Below, piece after piece: positions 1 through 6,263 of a stretch of DNA of 8,937 bases. How positions within the stretch are numbered: position 1 is the stretch's first letter; every line of letters starts with the position of its first letter. Source of the stretch: an uncultured Phascolarctobacterium sp. (GTDB taxonomy: Bacteria > Bacillota > Negativicutes > Acidaminococcales > Acidaminococcaceae); contig CASEGD010000032.1 in the NCBI GenBank assembly GCA_949287345.1, forward strand, positions 1-8,937. Direction: 5' to 3'. Below the pieces are notes generated by a model, which made no database searches, was not told the DNA's origin, and worked only from the letters and a program-made list of their open reading frames with translations. The translations under genes were made by a program, and so were the position numbers.

Positions 1-48
1 AGCCACACGAAGGAGCTGGCAATGGCGCAGGTTATTTTGGAGGGATAA
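1..48 (+). CDS. acpS: Holo-[acyl-carrier-protein] synthase, C-terminal end (partial)
   Basis: Only the last 15 codons and the TAA stop (46-48) are present; the gene starts before the window. The readable tail is SHTKELAMAQVILEG. This resembles the usual AcpS C-terminus, where a conserved S-H-x-x-x-x-A segment is followed by a final beta strand (A-x-A-x-V-I-L-E). AcpS transfers 4'-phosphopantetheine from CoA to acyl carrier protein for fatty acid synthesis. The stop lies 2 nt before the nnr start, and the nnr ribosome binding site sits inside the last acpS codons, so the two are probably co-transcribed. The acpS-nnr neighbourhood is common in Firmicutes, which supports the call. The identification rests on a short tail and the neighbour only. 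Confidence 0.75.
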   Translation, partial: SHTKELAMAQVILEG

Positions 49-50
49 TA

Positions 51-1607
51 ATGAAGCTTGTTTACGCGCGTGAAATGGGCGCGCTGGATAAAAAAGCGGC
101 GGAGGAGTTTTACCTGCCGACTGCCGTACTGATGGAAAACGCTGGGCGCGCGGTGGCAGAGGCTGCTGCGGAGCTTTTGGACGGCGATGTTTACGCCAAA
201 AGCGTGGTAATTTTTGCCGGTAAGGGCAACAACGGCGGCGACGGTTTGGTGGCTGCGCGCTGGCTTAGTGCCGAAGGGGCGCGGGTTAAAATATTTTTAG
301 CTTCGCCTGTGGCGGATTTTACGGGCGCAGCGGCTATGCAGCTTAAAATTTGCGCCAAAAGCGGACTGGCAATAAACTTACTGAACGATGAAACGGACTG
401 GCATGTGGCGGAAATTGCCGCCGCCCATGCAGATTTATTGATTGATTCGCTTTTGGGCACGGGCTTTAAAGGTGAACTGGCAGGCAGTTACAAACGCGCC
501 TGCGAACTGATGAACAGCGCGCGTGCTGACGTGCTGGCGGTGGATGTGCCGAGCGGCGCGGAAGCGGACACCGGGCTTGCGGATGAAAGCGCGGTGCAGG
601 CAGTGGCGACGGTGACGATGCAGCTACCGAAGGTGGGGCTTTATTTGTACCCCGCTGCGGAACTGGCAGGCAAATTGATTGTTGCGCCTATCGGTATGCC
701 GGAGGCGCTGACGGAACAGGCGGAGGGCAGCAAGTACCTTTTGGACAGTGAGATTGTACGCGATTTTTTGCCTATCCGCAGCGGCAACTGCCACAAGGGC
801 GAAGCCGGGCGCGTAGTGGTAACGGCGGGTTCGCCGGGTTACACCGGTGCGGCGGCGCTGTGTGCCAATGCTGCCGTTAAGGCGGGTGCAGGGCTGGTAA
901 GTCTGTACACGCCGCTGTGTTCGCGTGAGGTGCTTGCCGTTAAGCTGACGGAAGTAATGGTTAAGGGCTTGATTGAGCGCATGCCGGGCATTTTGGGCGG
1001 CGGCGCTGCCAATGAAGTGCTGGATGCTGCCAACAAGGCAGACGTGCTGGCAATCGGGCCGGGGCTGGGCACGAGCGAAGCAACCGGCGAAGTGATTATG
1101 AATATTCTGCAAGGCTACGAGGGCACGGCGGTTATCGACGCCGACGCGCTGACTGCTTTAAGCCGTAGCGTTGACGTGCTGCCGCAGCTGAAATGCACCA
1201 AAATTTTGACGCCCCACCCGGGTGAGATGGCGCGTTTGTGCGGTTTAACCGCGGCCGAAGTGGACGTGCGCCGCGTGGAGCTGGCAGAAAAATACGCCAA
1301 GGAATGGAACTGTGTGCTGGTGCTGAAAGGCGCGCCGACTGTTATCTGCTGCCCGGACGGCACGGTTTATGTTAACACCACGGGCACCAGCGCTATGGCG
1401 ACGGGCGGCTGCGGCGATGTACTGACCGGCATTATCGCGGGGCTGTGCGCACAGGGCGTGGAAGCGGAAGCAGCCGCTGTCTGCGGCGTTTATCTGCACG
1501 GTTTGGCGGGCGAGCTTGCCGCTAAAGGCTGTATCGGCCTTGCGGCCGGTGAACTTGCGGCTCTGCTGCCGGAAGCACGCCGCATGGTGGAAAACGGCGA
1601 AATTTAA
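51..1607 (+). CDS. nnr: Bifunctional NAD(P)H-hydrate epimerase / ADP-dependent (S)-NAD(P)H-hydrate dehydratase
   Basis: This enzyme repairs hydrated, inactive NADHX and NADPHX. The N-terminal YjeF_N domain (about residues 1-215) epimerises the R and S forms; the C-terminal ribokinase-fold domain (about 228-510) dehydrates the S form using ADP. In the N-domain I see ENAGR at 29-33, the glycine-rich GKGNNGGDG at 57-65, the IDSLLGTG segment at 131-138 and VDVPSG at 164-169. In the C-domain I see HKGEAGRV at 248-255, an AGSPGYTGA loop at 259-267, GPGLG at 336-340, IDADAL at 362-367, TPHPGEM at 387-393, KGAPT at 426-430 and GGCGDVLTG at 452-460 with the probable catalytic Asp456. The length of 518 aa is normal for the fused form. 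The ATG at 51 has GGAGGG (39-44) 6 nt upstream. It lies 2 nt after acpS and appears intact. Confidence 0.97.
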   Translation: MKLVYAREMGALDKKAAEEFYLPTAVLMENAGRAVAEAAAELLDGDVYAKSVVIFAGKGNNGGDGLVAARWLSAEGARVKIFLASPVADFTGAAAMQLKICAKSGLAINLLNDETDWHVAEIAAAHADLLIDSLLGTGFKGELAGSYKRACELMNSARADVLAVDVPSGAEADTGLADESAVQAVATVTMQLPKVGLYLYPAAELAGKLIVAPIGMPEALTEQAEGSKYLLDSEIVRDFLPIRSGNCHKGEAGRVVVTAGSPGYTGAAALCANAAVKAGAGLVSLYTPLCSREVLAVKLTEVMVKGLIERMPGILGGGAANEVLDAANKADVLAIGPGLGTSEATGEVIMNILQGYEGTAVIDADALTALSRSVDVLPQLKCTKILTPHPGEMARLCGLTAAEVDVRRVELAEKYAKEWNCVLVLKGAPTVICCPDGTVYVNTTGTSAMATGGCGDVLTGIIAGLCAQGVEAEAAAVCGVYLHGLAGELAAKGCIGLAAGELAALLPEARRMVENGEI

Positions 1608-1614
1608 GTGAAAT

Positions 1615-1627
1615 CTGCCGCGGGCAG
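1615..1627 (+). other. Short GC-rich stem-loop after nnr, possible weak terminator
   Basis: CTGCC (1615-1619) and GGCAG (1623-1627) form a 5-bp stem with a GCG triloop, 7 nt after the nnr stop. No clean T-run follows directly; the nearest T-rich stretch begins about 8 nt downstream (ATTTATTT). It may attenuate read-through from acpS-nnr into the amidase gene, but on sequence alone it is weak. Confidence 0.3.
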
Positions 1628-1638
1628 GCTGTAATTTA

Positions 1639-1667
1639 TTTACATAACTTTGTAAACATGATAAAAT
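1639..1667 (+). promoter_or_regulatory. Sigma-A-type promoter with extended -10, upstream of the amidase gene
   Basis: The -35 element TTTACA (1639-1644) is separated by exactly 17 nt from the -10 element TAAAAT (1662-1667). TG at 1659-1660 sits one base before the -10 and gives an extended -10. Transcription would start near 1674, leaving a leader of about 30 nt before the TTG start at 1703. The -35 also forms one arm of the dyad TTTACA-N6-TGTAAA (1639-1656), which could be an operator. This promoter probably drives the amidase-GerMN pair up to the terminator at 3438-3468. The fit is good, but no transcript data are available. Confidence 0.72.
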
Positions 1668-1702
1668 TATTTAGTTAAATTGCGACAAAGGAGTGACGGG
1701 GC

Positions 1703-2884
1703 TTGCACAAAAAAATAATTTGCTGCCTTATGTTTTTAATAAGTATTTTTGCCACCGTCAGCGCGTACGCGGCCGAGGTTACGGACGTGCGCTGGGGGCT
1801 TGACAGGTATAACGTGCTTCGCCTCGTTGTGGATTTGGATTCTGCGCCGGGCTACAACGTCAGCTTTCAGGGGCAGACGATGCTGGTAACGCTTAACGCC
1901 GATTTAAACAGCAAGGTTGCGCGCAGCTTTAAAATGCGCAGCACGCTTGCGCCGACGATGACGGTTACAACCAGCCCCGGCAAAACGGTGCTGAAACTGC
2001 CGCTGACGCGCACAATCGGCACGCAGGATTATAAAGCTTTTACCTTAAAAAACGACCCTGTAACCAAACGCCCGAACCGTTTGGTTGTGGATATTACGGC
2101 GGATAAAACGGCAACGCCGAGTGTGGTAATACCTAAAACCACGCCCGCCAAAACCGAACCCGCCAAACCGGCGGTAACCGCGCCGAAGGCAACCGAGCCG
2201 AAAGCGTCTGCACCCAAGGCTACCGTGCCGAAGGCGACAACTCCGAAAAAGACTGAGGAGAAAAAAGAAGAAAAGAAAGTTACCAAATCTAAGAGCAGCT
2301 ATAAAACCAGCGGCGGACTGAAGGGTAAAAAAATTACCCTTGATGCTGGCCACGGCGGCAGCGACCCGGGCGCTATCGGCGCAAGCGGCACGCGCGAGAA
2401 GGACGTAACTTTAAAAATTACCAAAAAAGTGCAGGAGCTGCTGAAGAAAAAAGGCGCGAAGGTAAGCATGACCCGCACCGGCGATAAGGACGTTTACGGG
2501 CCTAACGCCAGCGATGTGCAGGAATTGCAGGCACGCGTGGATGTGGCGGAGGATAACGACGCCGACGCATTTATCAGCATCCACATCAACTCCTCTACCA
2601 ATAAAAACGTGGGCGGCTTCTCGTCCTACTATTACCCCAAAACCAGCAACGACGCCCGTCTGGCACAGGCCGTGCAGGACAGGCTGGTTAAAAACTTCGG
2701 GCTGGATGACCTTGGCATCCGCAAGGCGAATTTTTACGTAAACAAACGCTGTACCATGCCTTCCACATTGCTGGAGCTGGCGTTTATCTCCAACCCCAAG
2801 GAAGAAAAGCTGATGAAAAGCAACTGGTACATCAACAAGCTGGCAAAATCCATTGCCGACGGCATTGAAGATTATTTTGATTAA
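1703..2884 (+). CDS. Secreted N-acetylmuramoyl-L-alanine amidase (AMIN + Amidase_3)
   Basis: This enzyme cleaves the amide bond between N-acetylmuramic acid and the L-Ala of the stem peptide in peptidoglycan, outside the cytoplasmic membrane. Residues 1-24 are a signal peptide (KK, hydrophobic core, AYAA cleavage region). An AMIN-like beta-rich domain covers about 26-132 and probably targets the protein to the wall or septum. A low-complexity Pro/Lys/Ala/Thr linker covers about 136-205. The Amidase_3 catalytic domain covers about 209-390. Its zinc and catalytic residues are visible: His217 in DAGHGG, Glu232 in REKDV, His294 in SIHIN and Glu358 in LLELAFISN. The start is TTG, supported by AAAGGAGTG (1687-1695) and by the signal peptide beginning at once. 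It resembles AmiC/CwlD-type enzymes; the exact subfamily is uncertain. The GerMN lipoprotein gene follows 14 nt later. Confidence 0.95.
   Translation: MHKKIICCLMFLISIFATVSAYAAEVTDVRWGLDRYNVLRLVVDLDSAPGYNVSFQGQTMLVTLNADLNSKVARSFKMRSTLAPTMTVTTSPGKTVLKLPLTRTIGTQDYKAFTLKNDPVTKRPNRLVVDITADKTATPSVVIPKTTPAKTEPAKPAVTAPKATEPKASAPKATVPKATTPKKTEEKKEEKKVTKSKSSYKTSGGLKGKKITLDAGHGGSDPGAIGASGTREKDVTLKITKKVQELLKKKGAKVSMTRTGDKDVYGPNASDVQELQARVDVAEDNDADAFISIHINSSTNKNVGGFSSYYYPKTSNDARLAQAVQDRLVKNFGLDDLGIRKANFYVNKRCTMPSTLLELAFISNPKEEKLMKSNWYINKLAKSIADGIEDYFD
2183..2257 (+). repeat. Pentapeptide (PKA[T/S]x) tandem repeat in the amidase linker
   Basis: Residues 161-185 of the amidase read as five consecutive units, PKATE, PKASA, PKATV, PKATT and PKKTE, which is a 15-nt period in the DNA. 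Upstream, residues 147-157 are related PAK-rich sequence. The stretch is an unstructured spacer between the AMIN and catalytic domains, and its unit number could vary between strains by slippage. Confidence 0.8.
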
Positions 2885-2898
2885 CGGAGGGTACTAAT

Positions 2899-3432
2899 AT
2901 GCTGAAAAAATTTTTTGCGGTACTCTGCGTGGTACTGATGACTTTGCTGACGGCGGCCTGCACTCAGGAAAACACTCCGGTTGTGCCGGATAAACCTGCG
3001 GTAACGCAGACGGAAAAGCACACGGTGACTGTTTATCGTCTGCCTGCGGATGGGACGGAAAAGCTGTATGCCGAAAAGGTAACTGTTGAAGGCGACAGCA
3101 ACGAGCAGCCGCTTTTGGCGCTGGAAGCTTTGATAAACACCAAACCGCAGGATGAAAAGCTGGTTAACGCCTTTCCGCAGGGATTAAAAATTCTCAGCCT
3201 TACGGTGGATAAGGGCGTGGCGGTTGTGGATTTGAGCAAGGAGATTTACAACATCGAAGCCGGTTCTTACACCGAAATGATGCTGACTCAGGCTATGACG
3301 AACACGCTGACGGAGTTCCCGAACATCAAGGAAGTAAACTTTTTGATTGAGGGCAAAAAGGAAGCCAGCATAAAAGGGCATATTGATTTGTTGGACGCCT
3401 TTGAGCGCGATACGACTATGATAGCAAAATAA
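2899..3432 (+). CDS. GerMN-domain lipoprotein
   Basis: This is a 177-aa predicted membrane-anchored lipoprotein. Residues 1-20 form a lipoprotein signal peptide (KK, hydrophobic core, LLTAA) followed by Cys21, the likely lipidation site. The -3 position is Thr rather than the usual Leu, so the lipobox is slightly atypical. After a polar spacer, about residues 42-172 match the GerMN (Spore_germination GerM) pattern: a VTVYRLPADG opening strand, LLALEALI, an FPQG-K-L-LTVDKGVAVVDLS core, and a conserved helix with NTLTEFPNIKEV. GerMN proteins are thought to act on or near peptidoglycan; B. subtilis GerM works in sporulation, but the domain also occurs in non-sporulating species. The ATG has GGAGGG (2886-2891) 7 nt upstream, and the gene sits 14 nt after the amidase, which fits a shared cell-wall role. 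The precise function is unknown. Confidence 0.88.
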   Translation: MLKKFFAVLCVVLMTLLTAACTQENTPVVPDKPAVTQTEKHTVTVYRLPADGTEKLYAEKVTVEGDSNEQPLLALEALINTKPQDEKLVNAFPQGLKILSLTVDKGVAVVDLSKEIYNIEAGSYTEMMLTQAMTNTLTEFPNIKEVNFLIEGKKEASIKGHIDLLDAFERDTTMIAK

Positions 3433-3437
3433 CAATG

Positions 3438-3468
3438 GCAGTACCGGCAGGTTCCGGTACTGCTTTTT
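3438..3468 (+). terminator. Strong rho-independent terminator after the GerMN gene
   Basis: GCAGTACCGG (3438-3447) pairs perfectly with CCGGTACTGC (3454-3463) in a 10-bp stem with the 6-nt loop CAGGTT, followed directly by TTTTT (3464-3468). It starts 5 nt after the stop codon of the GerMN gene. It should end the amidase-GerMN transcript. Any read-through would feed the tsaE operon 23 nt downstream. Confidence 0.92.
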
Positions 3469-3491
3469 GGCATTACATGGAAGGGATTTTT

Positions 3492-3965
3492 ATGATGGAA
3501 ATTTATTGCAGCGACAGCGCGGCAACTGAAGCGCTGGGGCAGCTTTTGGGCAGCCTTGCGGCTGACGGCGACGTTTACTGCCTGACCGGCGGCCTTGGCG
3601 CGGGCAAAACTTTGTTAAGCCGCGGCATTGCTGCCGGCTTGGGCGCGGACGTGGCGGAAGTAAACAGCCCCACCTTTGCCATTATGAATGTGTACGGCGG
3701 CAGGCTGGAAATGCGCCACTTTGATTTGTACCGCATAAAGGACGCGGACGAACTGTACAACACCGGCTTCGGCGAATACTGCGGCACGGGCGGCGTTACC
3801 GTCGTGGAATGGGGCGAGCTTTTTATTGACGAGCTGCCGGAAGAATATCTGCATATTACGATAGAGATTGCGGGCGCGGGGCGTAAGGTTATTTTTAATC
3901 CGCACGGGGCGCGCTACGAAAAACTTTGCAAGGAAGTGGAAGAACATGCTGGTACTGGCAATTGA
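3492..3965 (+). CDS. tsaE: tRNA threonylcarbamoyladenosine biosynthesis ATPase TsaE
   Basis: TsaE is the small P-loop ATPase that resets the TsaB-TsaD complex during synthesis of t6A at position 37 of ANN-decoding tRNAs. With the start at 3492 it is 157 aa, the normal family length. The Walker A motif GGLGAGKT is at 33-40, the switch-like NSPTFAIMNVY at 59-69, the conserved HFDLYR at 76-81 and the VEWGEL segment at 105-110. Two adjacent ATGs (3492 and 3495) are possible starts; GGAAGGGA (3479-3486) serves either, with 5 or 8 nt spacing. A longer reading from ATG 3435 would run through the terminator hairpin and is unlikely. The 3' end overlaps tsaB by 20 nt. No convincing promoter is visible in the 23-nt gap, so transcription may start inside the GerMN gene or come from read-through. 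Confidence 0.95.
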   Translation: MMEIYCSDSAATEALGQLLGSLAADGDVYCLTGGLGAGKTLLSRGIAAGLGADVAEVNSPTFAIMNVYGGRLEMRHFDLYRIKDADELYNTGFGEYCGTGGVTVVEWGELFIDELPEEYLHITIEIAGAGRKVIFNPHGARYEKLCKEVEEHAGTGN

Positions 3966-4641
3966 TACGGCAACCAAGGCCTGTGCCGTCGGCTTATGCC
4001 GCGACGGCAAAATTCTGGCAGAATATAAAATCAACATGGGCATGACCCATTCCGAAGGCTTGATGCCGCAGCTGGAACAGCTTTTGCAGCGCACCGGCGT
4101 GCATAAGGGCGATATTGATTTAATCGCCGTCAGCATGGGGCCGGGCAGCTTTACCGGTCTGCGCATTGGGCTTGCCACGGCAGAAGCGCTGGCTTACGCA
4201 TGGCAGAAGCCTTTGCAGGGCGTGGCGACGCCGCTGGCACTGGCGTATAACCTGCCGGTAGAGGGCATTGTGCTTTCACCGGTGCTGGACGCGCAGAAGG
4301 GAAATTACTATCAGGCGCTGTACGAATGGCAGGACGGCGAAGTTAAGGAATTGCAGGGCGTGCAGGTTGTCAATAAACAGCAGCTGCTGGAGAATTTAGC
4401 AGCGCAGGGCAAACCGGCCGTCATCCTTGGCGAATGTAACAAGCTGGAGGGCATGGAGCTGCCCGCATGGTGCAGCCTTGCGCCGGACTATCTGCGTTTG
4501 CCGCAGGCCTCCGGTACGGCGCTGGCGGCGCTTAAAGCCTGCAACCCGCAGGAACAAAACGGCATTTTCGGCCTTGAGCCTTACTATATCAGAAAATCGG
4601 AGGCGGAGGAATTATGGGAACAGAAGCACGGGAAACAGTAA
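3946..4641 (+). CDS. tsaB: tRNA threonylcarbamoyladenosine biosynthesis protein TsaB
   Basis: TsaB is the catalytically inactive paralogue and partner of TsaD in the bacterial t6A complex; it bridges TsaD and TsaE. The ASKHA-fold N-terminus opens with LAIDTAT (4-10). THSEGLMPQL is at 34-43, the family signature GPGSFTGLRIGLA at 66-78 and DAQKGNYYQALYE at 115-127 (usually DARRxxVYxAxY). EPYYIRKSEAE at 211-221 is the typical C-terminal segment. The length is 231 aa. I chose ATG 3946 because the protein then begins exactly at the first beta strand, with AAGGAAG (3930-3936) upstream. The frame stays open further 5', but that part reads through tsaE and is not conserved. It overlaps tsaE by 20 nt and rimI by 28 nt, which suggests translational coupling. 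Confidence 0.95.
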   Translation: MLVLAIDTATKACAVGLCRDGKILAEYKINMGMTHSEGLMPQLEQLLQRTGVHKGDIDLIAVSMGPGSFTGLRIGLATAEALAYAWQKPLQGVATPLALAYNLPVEGIVLSPVLDAQKGNYYQALYEWQDGEVKELQGVQVVNKQQLLENLAAQGKPAVILGECNKLEGMELPAWCSLAPDYLRLPQASGTALAALKACNPQEQNGIFGLEPYYIRKSEAEELWEQKHGKQ

Positions 4642-5087
4642 TCCGTGATATGTCCTTCGGCGATATTATCGACGCCGCCAAAATAGAAAGCGACACTTTT
4701 TTTGACGCCTGGAACGAAAGCATGTGGCTGGACGAACTGAACAACAGCCTGACGACTTACATTGTGCTGGAAGAAAACGGAAAGGTCATCGGTTACGCCG
4801 GTTACTGGCTGGTAGCGGGCGAAGCGCAGATTACGCGCGTGGCGGTTGTGCGCGATGAACGCGACCGCGGGCTGGGCACGAAACTTACAGCGGCGCTGAT
4901 AAACCGCGCGTGGCAGGCAAACGCCGACGCCATCACGCTGGAAGTGCGCAAGGGCAATGCCGCCGCGCAGAAAATGTACCTTACCTGCGGCTTCCGCGCC
5001 GAGGGCGTGCGCCCCAATTATTACGCCGACAACCACGAGGACGCAGTGATTATGTGGCTGTATAGGGAGGCTGAAACGCATGAATAA
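4614..5087 (+). CDS. rimI: Ribosomal protein S18-alanine N-acetyltransferase RimI (GNAT family)
   Basis: This is a 157-aa single-domain GNAT acetyltransferase. RimI acetylates the N-terminal alanine of ribosomal protein S18, and homologues in this genomic setting are usually annotated so. The substrate is inferred. GYAGYW at 60-65 and AQITRVAVV at 71-79 are the central strands. The acetyl-CoA loop RDRGLGTKL is at 83-91 with the R-x-x-G-x-G pattern. [14 protein letters not shown] at 109-122 contains Glu110 and Tyr122, which match in spacing the catalytic Glu103 and Tyr115 of Salmonella Rim[13 protein letters not shown] at 126-137 and EDAVIM at 142-147 complete the family pattern. The ATG at 4614 has GGAGGA (4605-4610) close upstream and a second GGAGG at 4599-4603. 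It overlaps tsaB by 28 nt and tsaD by 8 nt. Confidence 0.93.
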   Translation: MGTEARETVIRDMSFGDIIDAAKIESDTFFDAWNESMWLDELNNSLTTYIVLEENGKVIGYAGYWLVAGEAQITRVAVVRDERDRGLGTKLTAALINRAWQANADAITLEVRKGNAAAQKMYLTCGFRAEGVRPNYYADNHEDAVIMWLYREAETHE

Positions 5088-6093
5088 AGACATTTACATA
5101 CTCGGCATCGAATCGAGCTGCGACGAAACTGCGGCGGCCGTTGTTAAAAACGGGCGCGAGGTTTTAAGCAATATCATCGCCTCGCAGGTGCCCATTCACC
5201 GCAAATACGGCGGCGTCGTGCCGGAAATCGCCTCGCGCAACCATATCCGCAACGTGCTGCCGGTAATAGATGAAGCTTTGGCCAAAGCCGAAGTGCCGCT
5301 GGAGAAGATTGACGCCGTGGCAGTTACCTACGGCCCGGGGCTTGTAGGAGCGCTGCTGGTCGGGCTTTCCGCAGCCAAAGCGCTCGCCTGGGCGGCGGAT
5401 AAACCGCTGATTGGCGTGAATCATCTGGAAGGGCATGTTTTTGCCAATTTTTTAAATGATGCGGACTTAAAGCCGCCGTTTCTGGCGCTTGTCGTCAGCG
5501 GCGGGCACACGGCTTTGCTGGTCGTTAAGGATTACAACAGCTTTGAGCTTTTGGGGCAGACCCGCGACGACGCTGCGGGCGAAGCCTTTGATAAAGTGGC
5601 GCGCGTTCTGGGTTTGCCGTATCCCGGCGGGCCGGAGGTGGAAAAACTGGCGCTTGAGGGCAACTCTTTGGCGATTGACTTCCCCCGTGCCAAACTGGGC
5701 GACAATTTTGAATTCAGCTTCAGCGGTTTGAAGTCGGCGGTTATCAACTACCTGCACAACAAACAGCAGGCGGGTGAAGAAGTAAGCCGCGCCGATGTTG
5801 CAGCGTCGTTCCAGCATGCCATTGTGGACGCGCTGGTGCAGAAAAGCGTACACGCCATTAAACAGACCGGCCTGAAGGAAATTGTGCTGGCGGGCGGCGT
5901 ATCTGCCAATAAAACTTTGCAGGAAACTCTGGCAAAAGCGGCGGAGCGTGCCGGTGCGCGCCTCGTTCACCCCACGCCGATACTCTGCACGGACAACGCG
6001 GTGATGATTGCCTGCCGCGGCTACTTTATGTACGTCAACGGCGAAAAAAGCCCGCTTGATTTGAACGCCGTGCCTTCGTTAAAATTGGGATAA
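5080..6093 (+). CDS. tsaD: tRNA N6-adenosine threonylcarbamoyltransferase TsaD
   Basis: TsaD transfers the threonylcarbamoyl group from threonylcarbamoyl-AMP to A37 of tRNA, working with TsaB and TsaE. The 337-aa length is typical. The Kae1/YgjD motifs are intact: GIESSCDET at 9-17, [13 protein letters not shown] at 43-55, [12 protein letters not shown] at 84-95, metal-binding His115 and His119 in [14 protein letters not shown] at 138-146, [14 protein letters not shown] at 159-172, YPGGP at 181-185, FSFSGLKSA at 212-220, AGGVSANK at 271-278, and the third metal ligand Asp305 in CTDNA. The ATG at 5080 has AGGGAGG (5064-5070) 9 nt upstream, inside rimI, which it overlaps by 8 nt. It is the last gene of the operon. 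No clear intrinsic terminator follows; the next 170 nt are an AT-rich gap with DnaA-box-like repeats. Confidence 0.97.
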   Translation: MNKDIYILGIESSCDETAAAVVKNGREVLSNIIASQVPIHRKYGGVVPEIASRNHIRNVLPVIDEALAKAEVPLEKIDAVAVTYGPGLVGALLVGLSAAKALAWAADKPLIGVNHLEGHVFANFLNDADLKPPFLALVVSGGHTALLVVKDYNSFELLGQTRDDAAGEAFDKVARVLGLPYPGGPEVEKLALEGNSLAIDFPRAKLGDNFEFSFSGLKSAVINYLHNKQQAGEEVSRADVAASFQHAIVDALVQKSVHAIKQTGLKEIVLAGGVSANKTLQETLAKAAERAGARLVHPTPILCTDNAVMIACRGYFMYVNGEKSPLDLNAVPSLKLG

Positions 6094-6119
6094 ACACTGT
6101 CTATTATCTTACCACAAAC

Positions 6120-6213
6120 TGTGAATAATGTGCATAAGTATGTGAAAAAGCATAAAAACGACAGGTTTAATTGCGGAAAACTCTGTGCATAATGTGGAAA
6201 ACATTGTGAATTA
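6120..6213 (-). promoter_or_regulatory. DnaA-box-like cluster: two triads of 9-mers in the tsaD/kinase gap
   Basis: Six 9-mers of the form TGTGNAWWA lie on the + strand. They are TGTGAATAA (6120-6128), TGTGCATAA (6129-6137), TGTGAAAAA (6141-6149), TGTGCATAA (6184-6192), TGTGGAAAA (6193-6201) and TGTGAATTA (6205-6213). Read on the - strand, the first, second and fourth are exact matches to the DnaA box consensus TTATNCACA; the others differ at one or two positions. The start-to-start steps are 9 and 12 in both triads, and the 30-bp triads agree at 22 positions. All face the same way. This organised arrangement is seen directly; binding by DnaA is inferred. It could titrate DnaA or control the kinase operon. 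The remainder of the 6094-6263 gap shows no gene and no clear promoter. Confidence 0.6.
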
Positions 6214-6253
6214 AGGTGTAAAACGTAAGCGTTGTAAATTTTTTGAAAACTTG

Positions 6254-6263
6254 GTGTTAACAC
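6254..6263. promoter_or_regulatory. 10-bp palindrome directly before the kinase start codon
   Basis: GTGTTAACAC is a perfect palindrome ending on the base before ATG 6264. It occupies the place where a Shine-Dalgarno spacer would be, and the only SD-like bases are GGTG (6253-6256), partly inside it. It could be an operator or a translational control site, or a chance palindrome. Confidence 0.35.

Noticed and set aside
1658..1669. 12-mer ATGATAAAATTA shared with 8314-8325
   Set aside because: It is largely an extended -10 promoter-like string; at 8314 no good -35 is present, so the match is not evidence of a shared regulator.
3435..3491. Longer tsaE reading frame from ATG 3435
   Set aside because: It would encode the terminator hairpin and lacks a ribosome binding site; TsaE homologues start near ATG 3492/3495, where GGAAGGGA is well placed.
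3868..3945. Longer tsaB reading frame from ATG 3868
   Set aside because: The extra residues read through tsaE in another frame and do not look like TsaB; the first conserved strand starts at ATG 3946.
3615..4178. 187-aa open frame on the - strand opposite tsaE/tsaB
   Set aside because: It spans two well-supported overlapping genes and shows no family motif.
6222..6244. Intrinsic terminator after tsaD (AACG-TAAG-CGTT and a following T-run)
   Set aside because: The stem is only 4 bp and the T-run starts 5 nt after it, so it is too weak to call.
6021..6263. 80-aa - strand frame across the tsaD/kinase gap
   Set aside because: Its sequence comes from the tsaD end and the repeated 9-mers; there is no SD and no known family pattern.
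6094..6263. Full chromosomal origin oriC
   Set aside because: Only 170 bp, no dnaA or dnaN alongside and no clear DnaA-trio or long unwinding element; I call it a DnaA-box-like cluster only.
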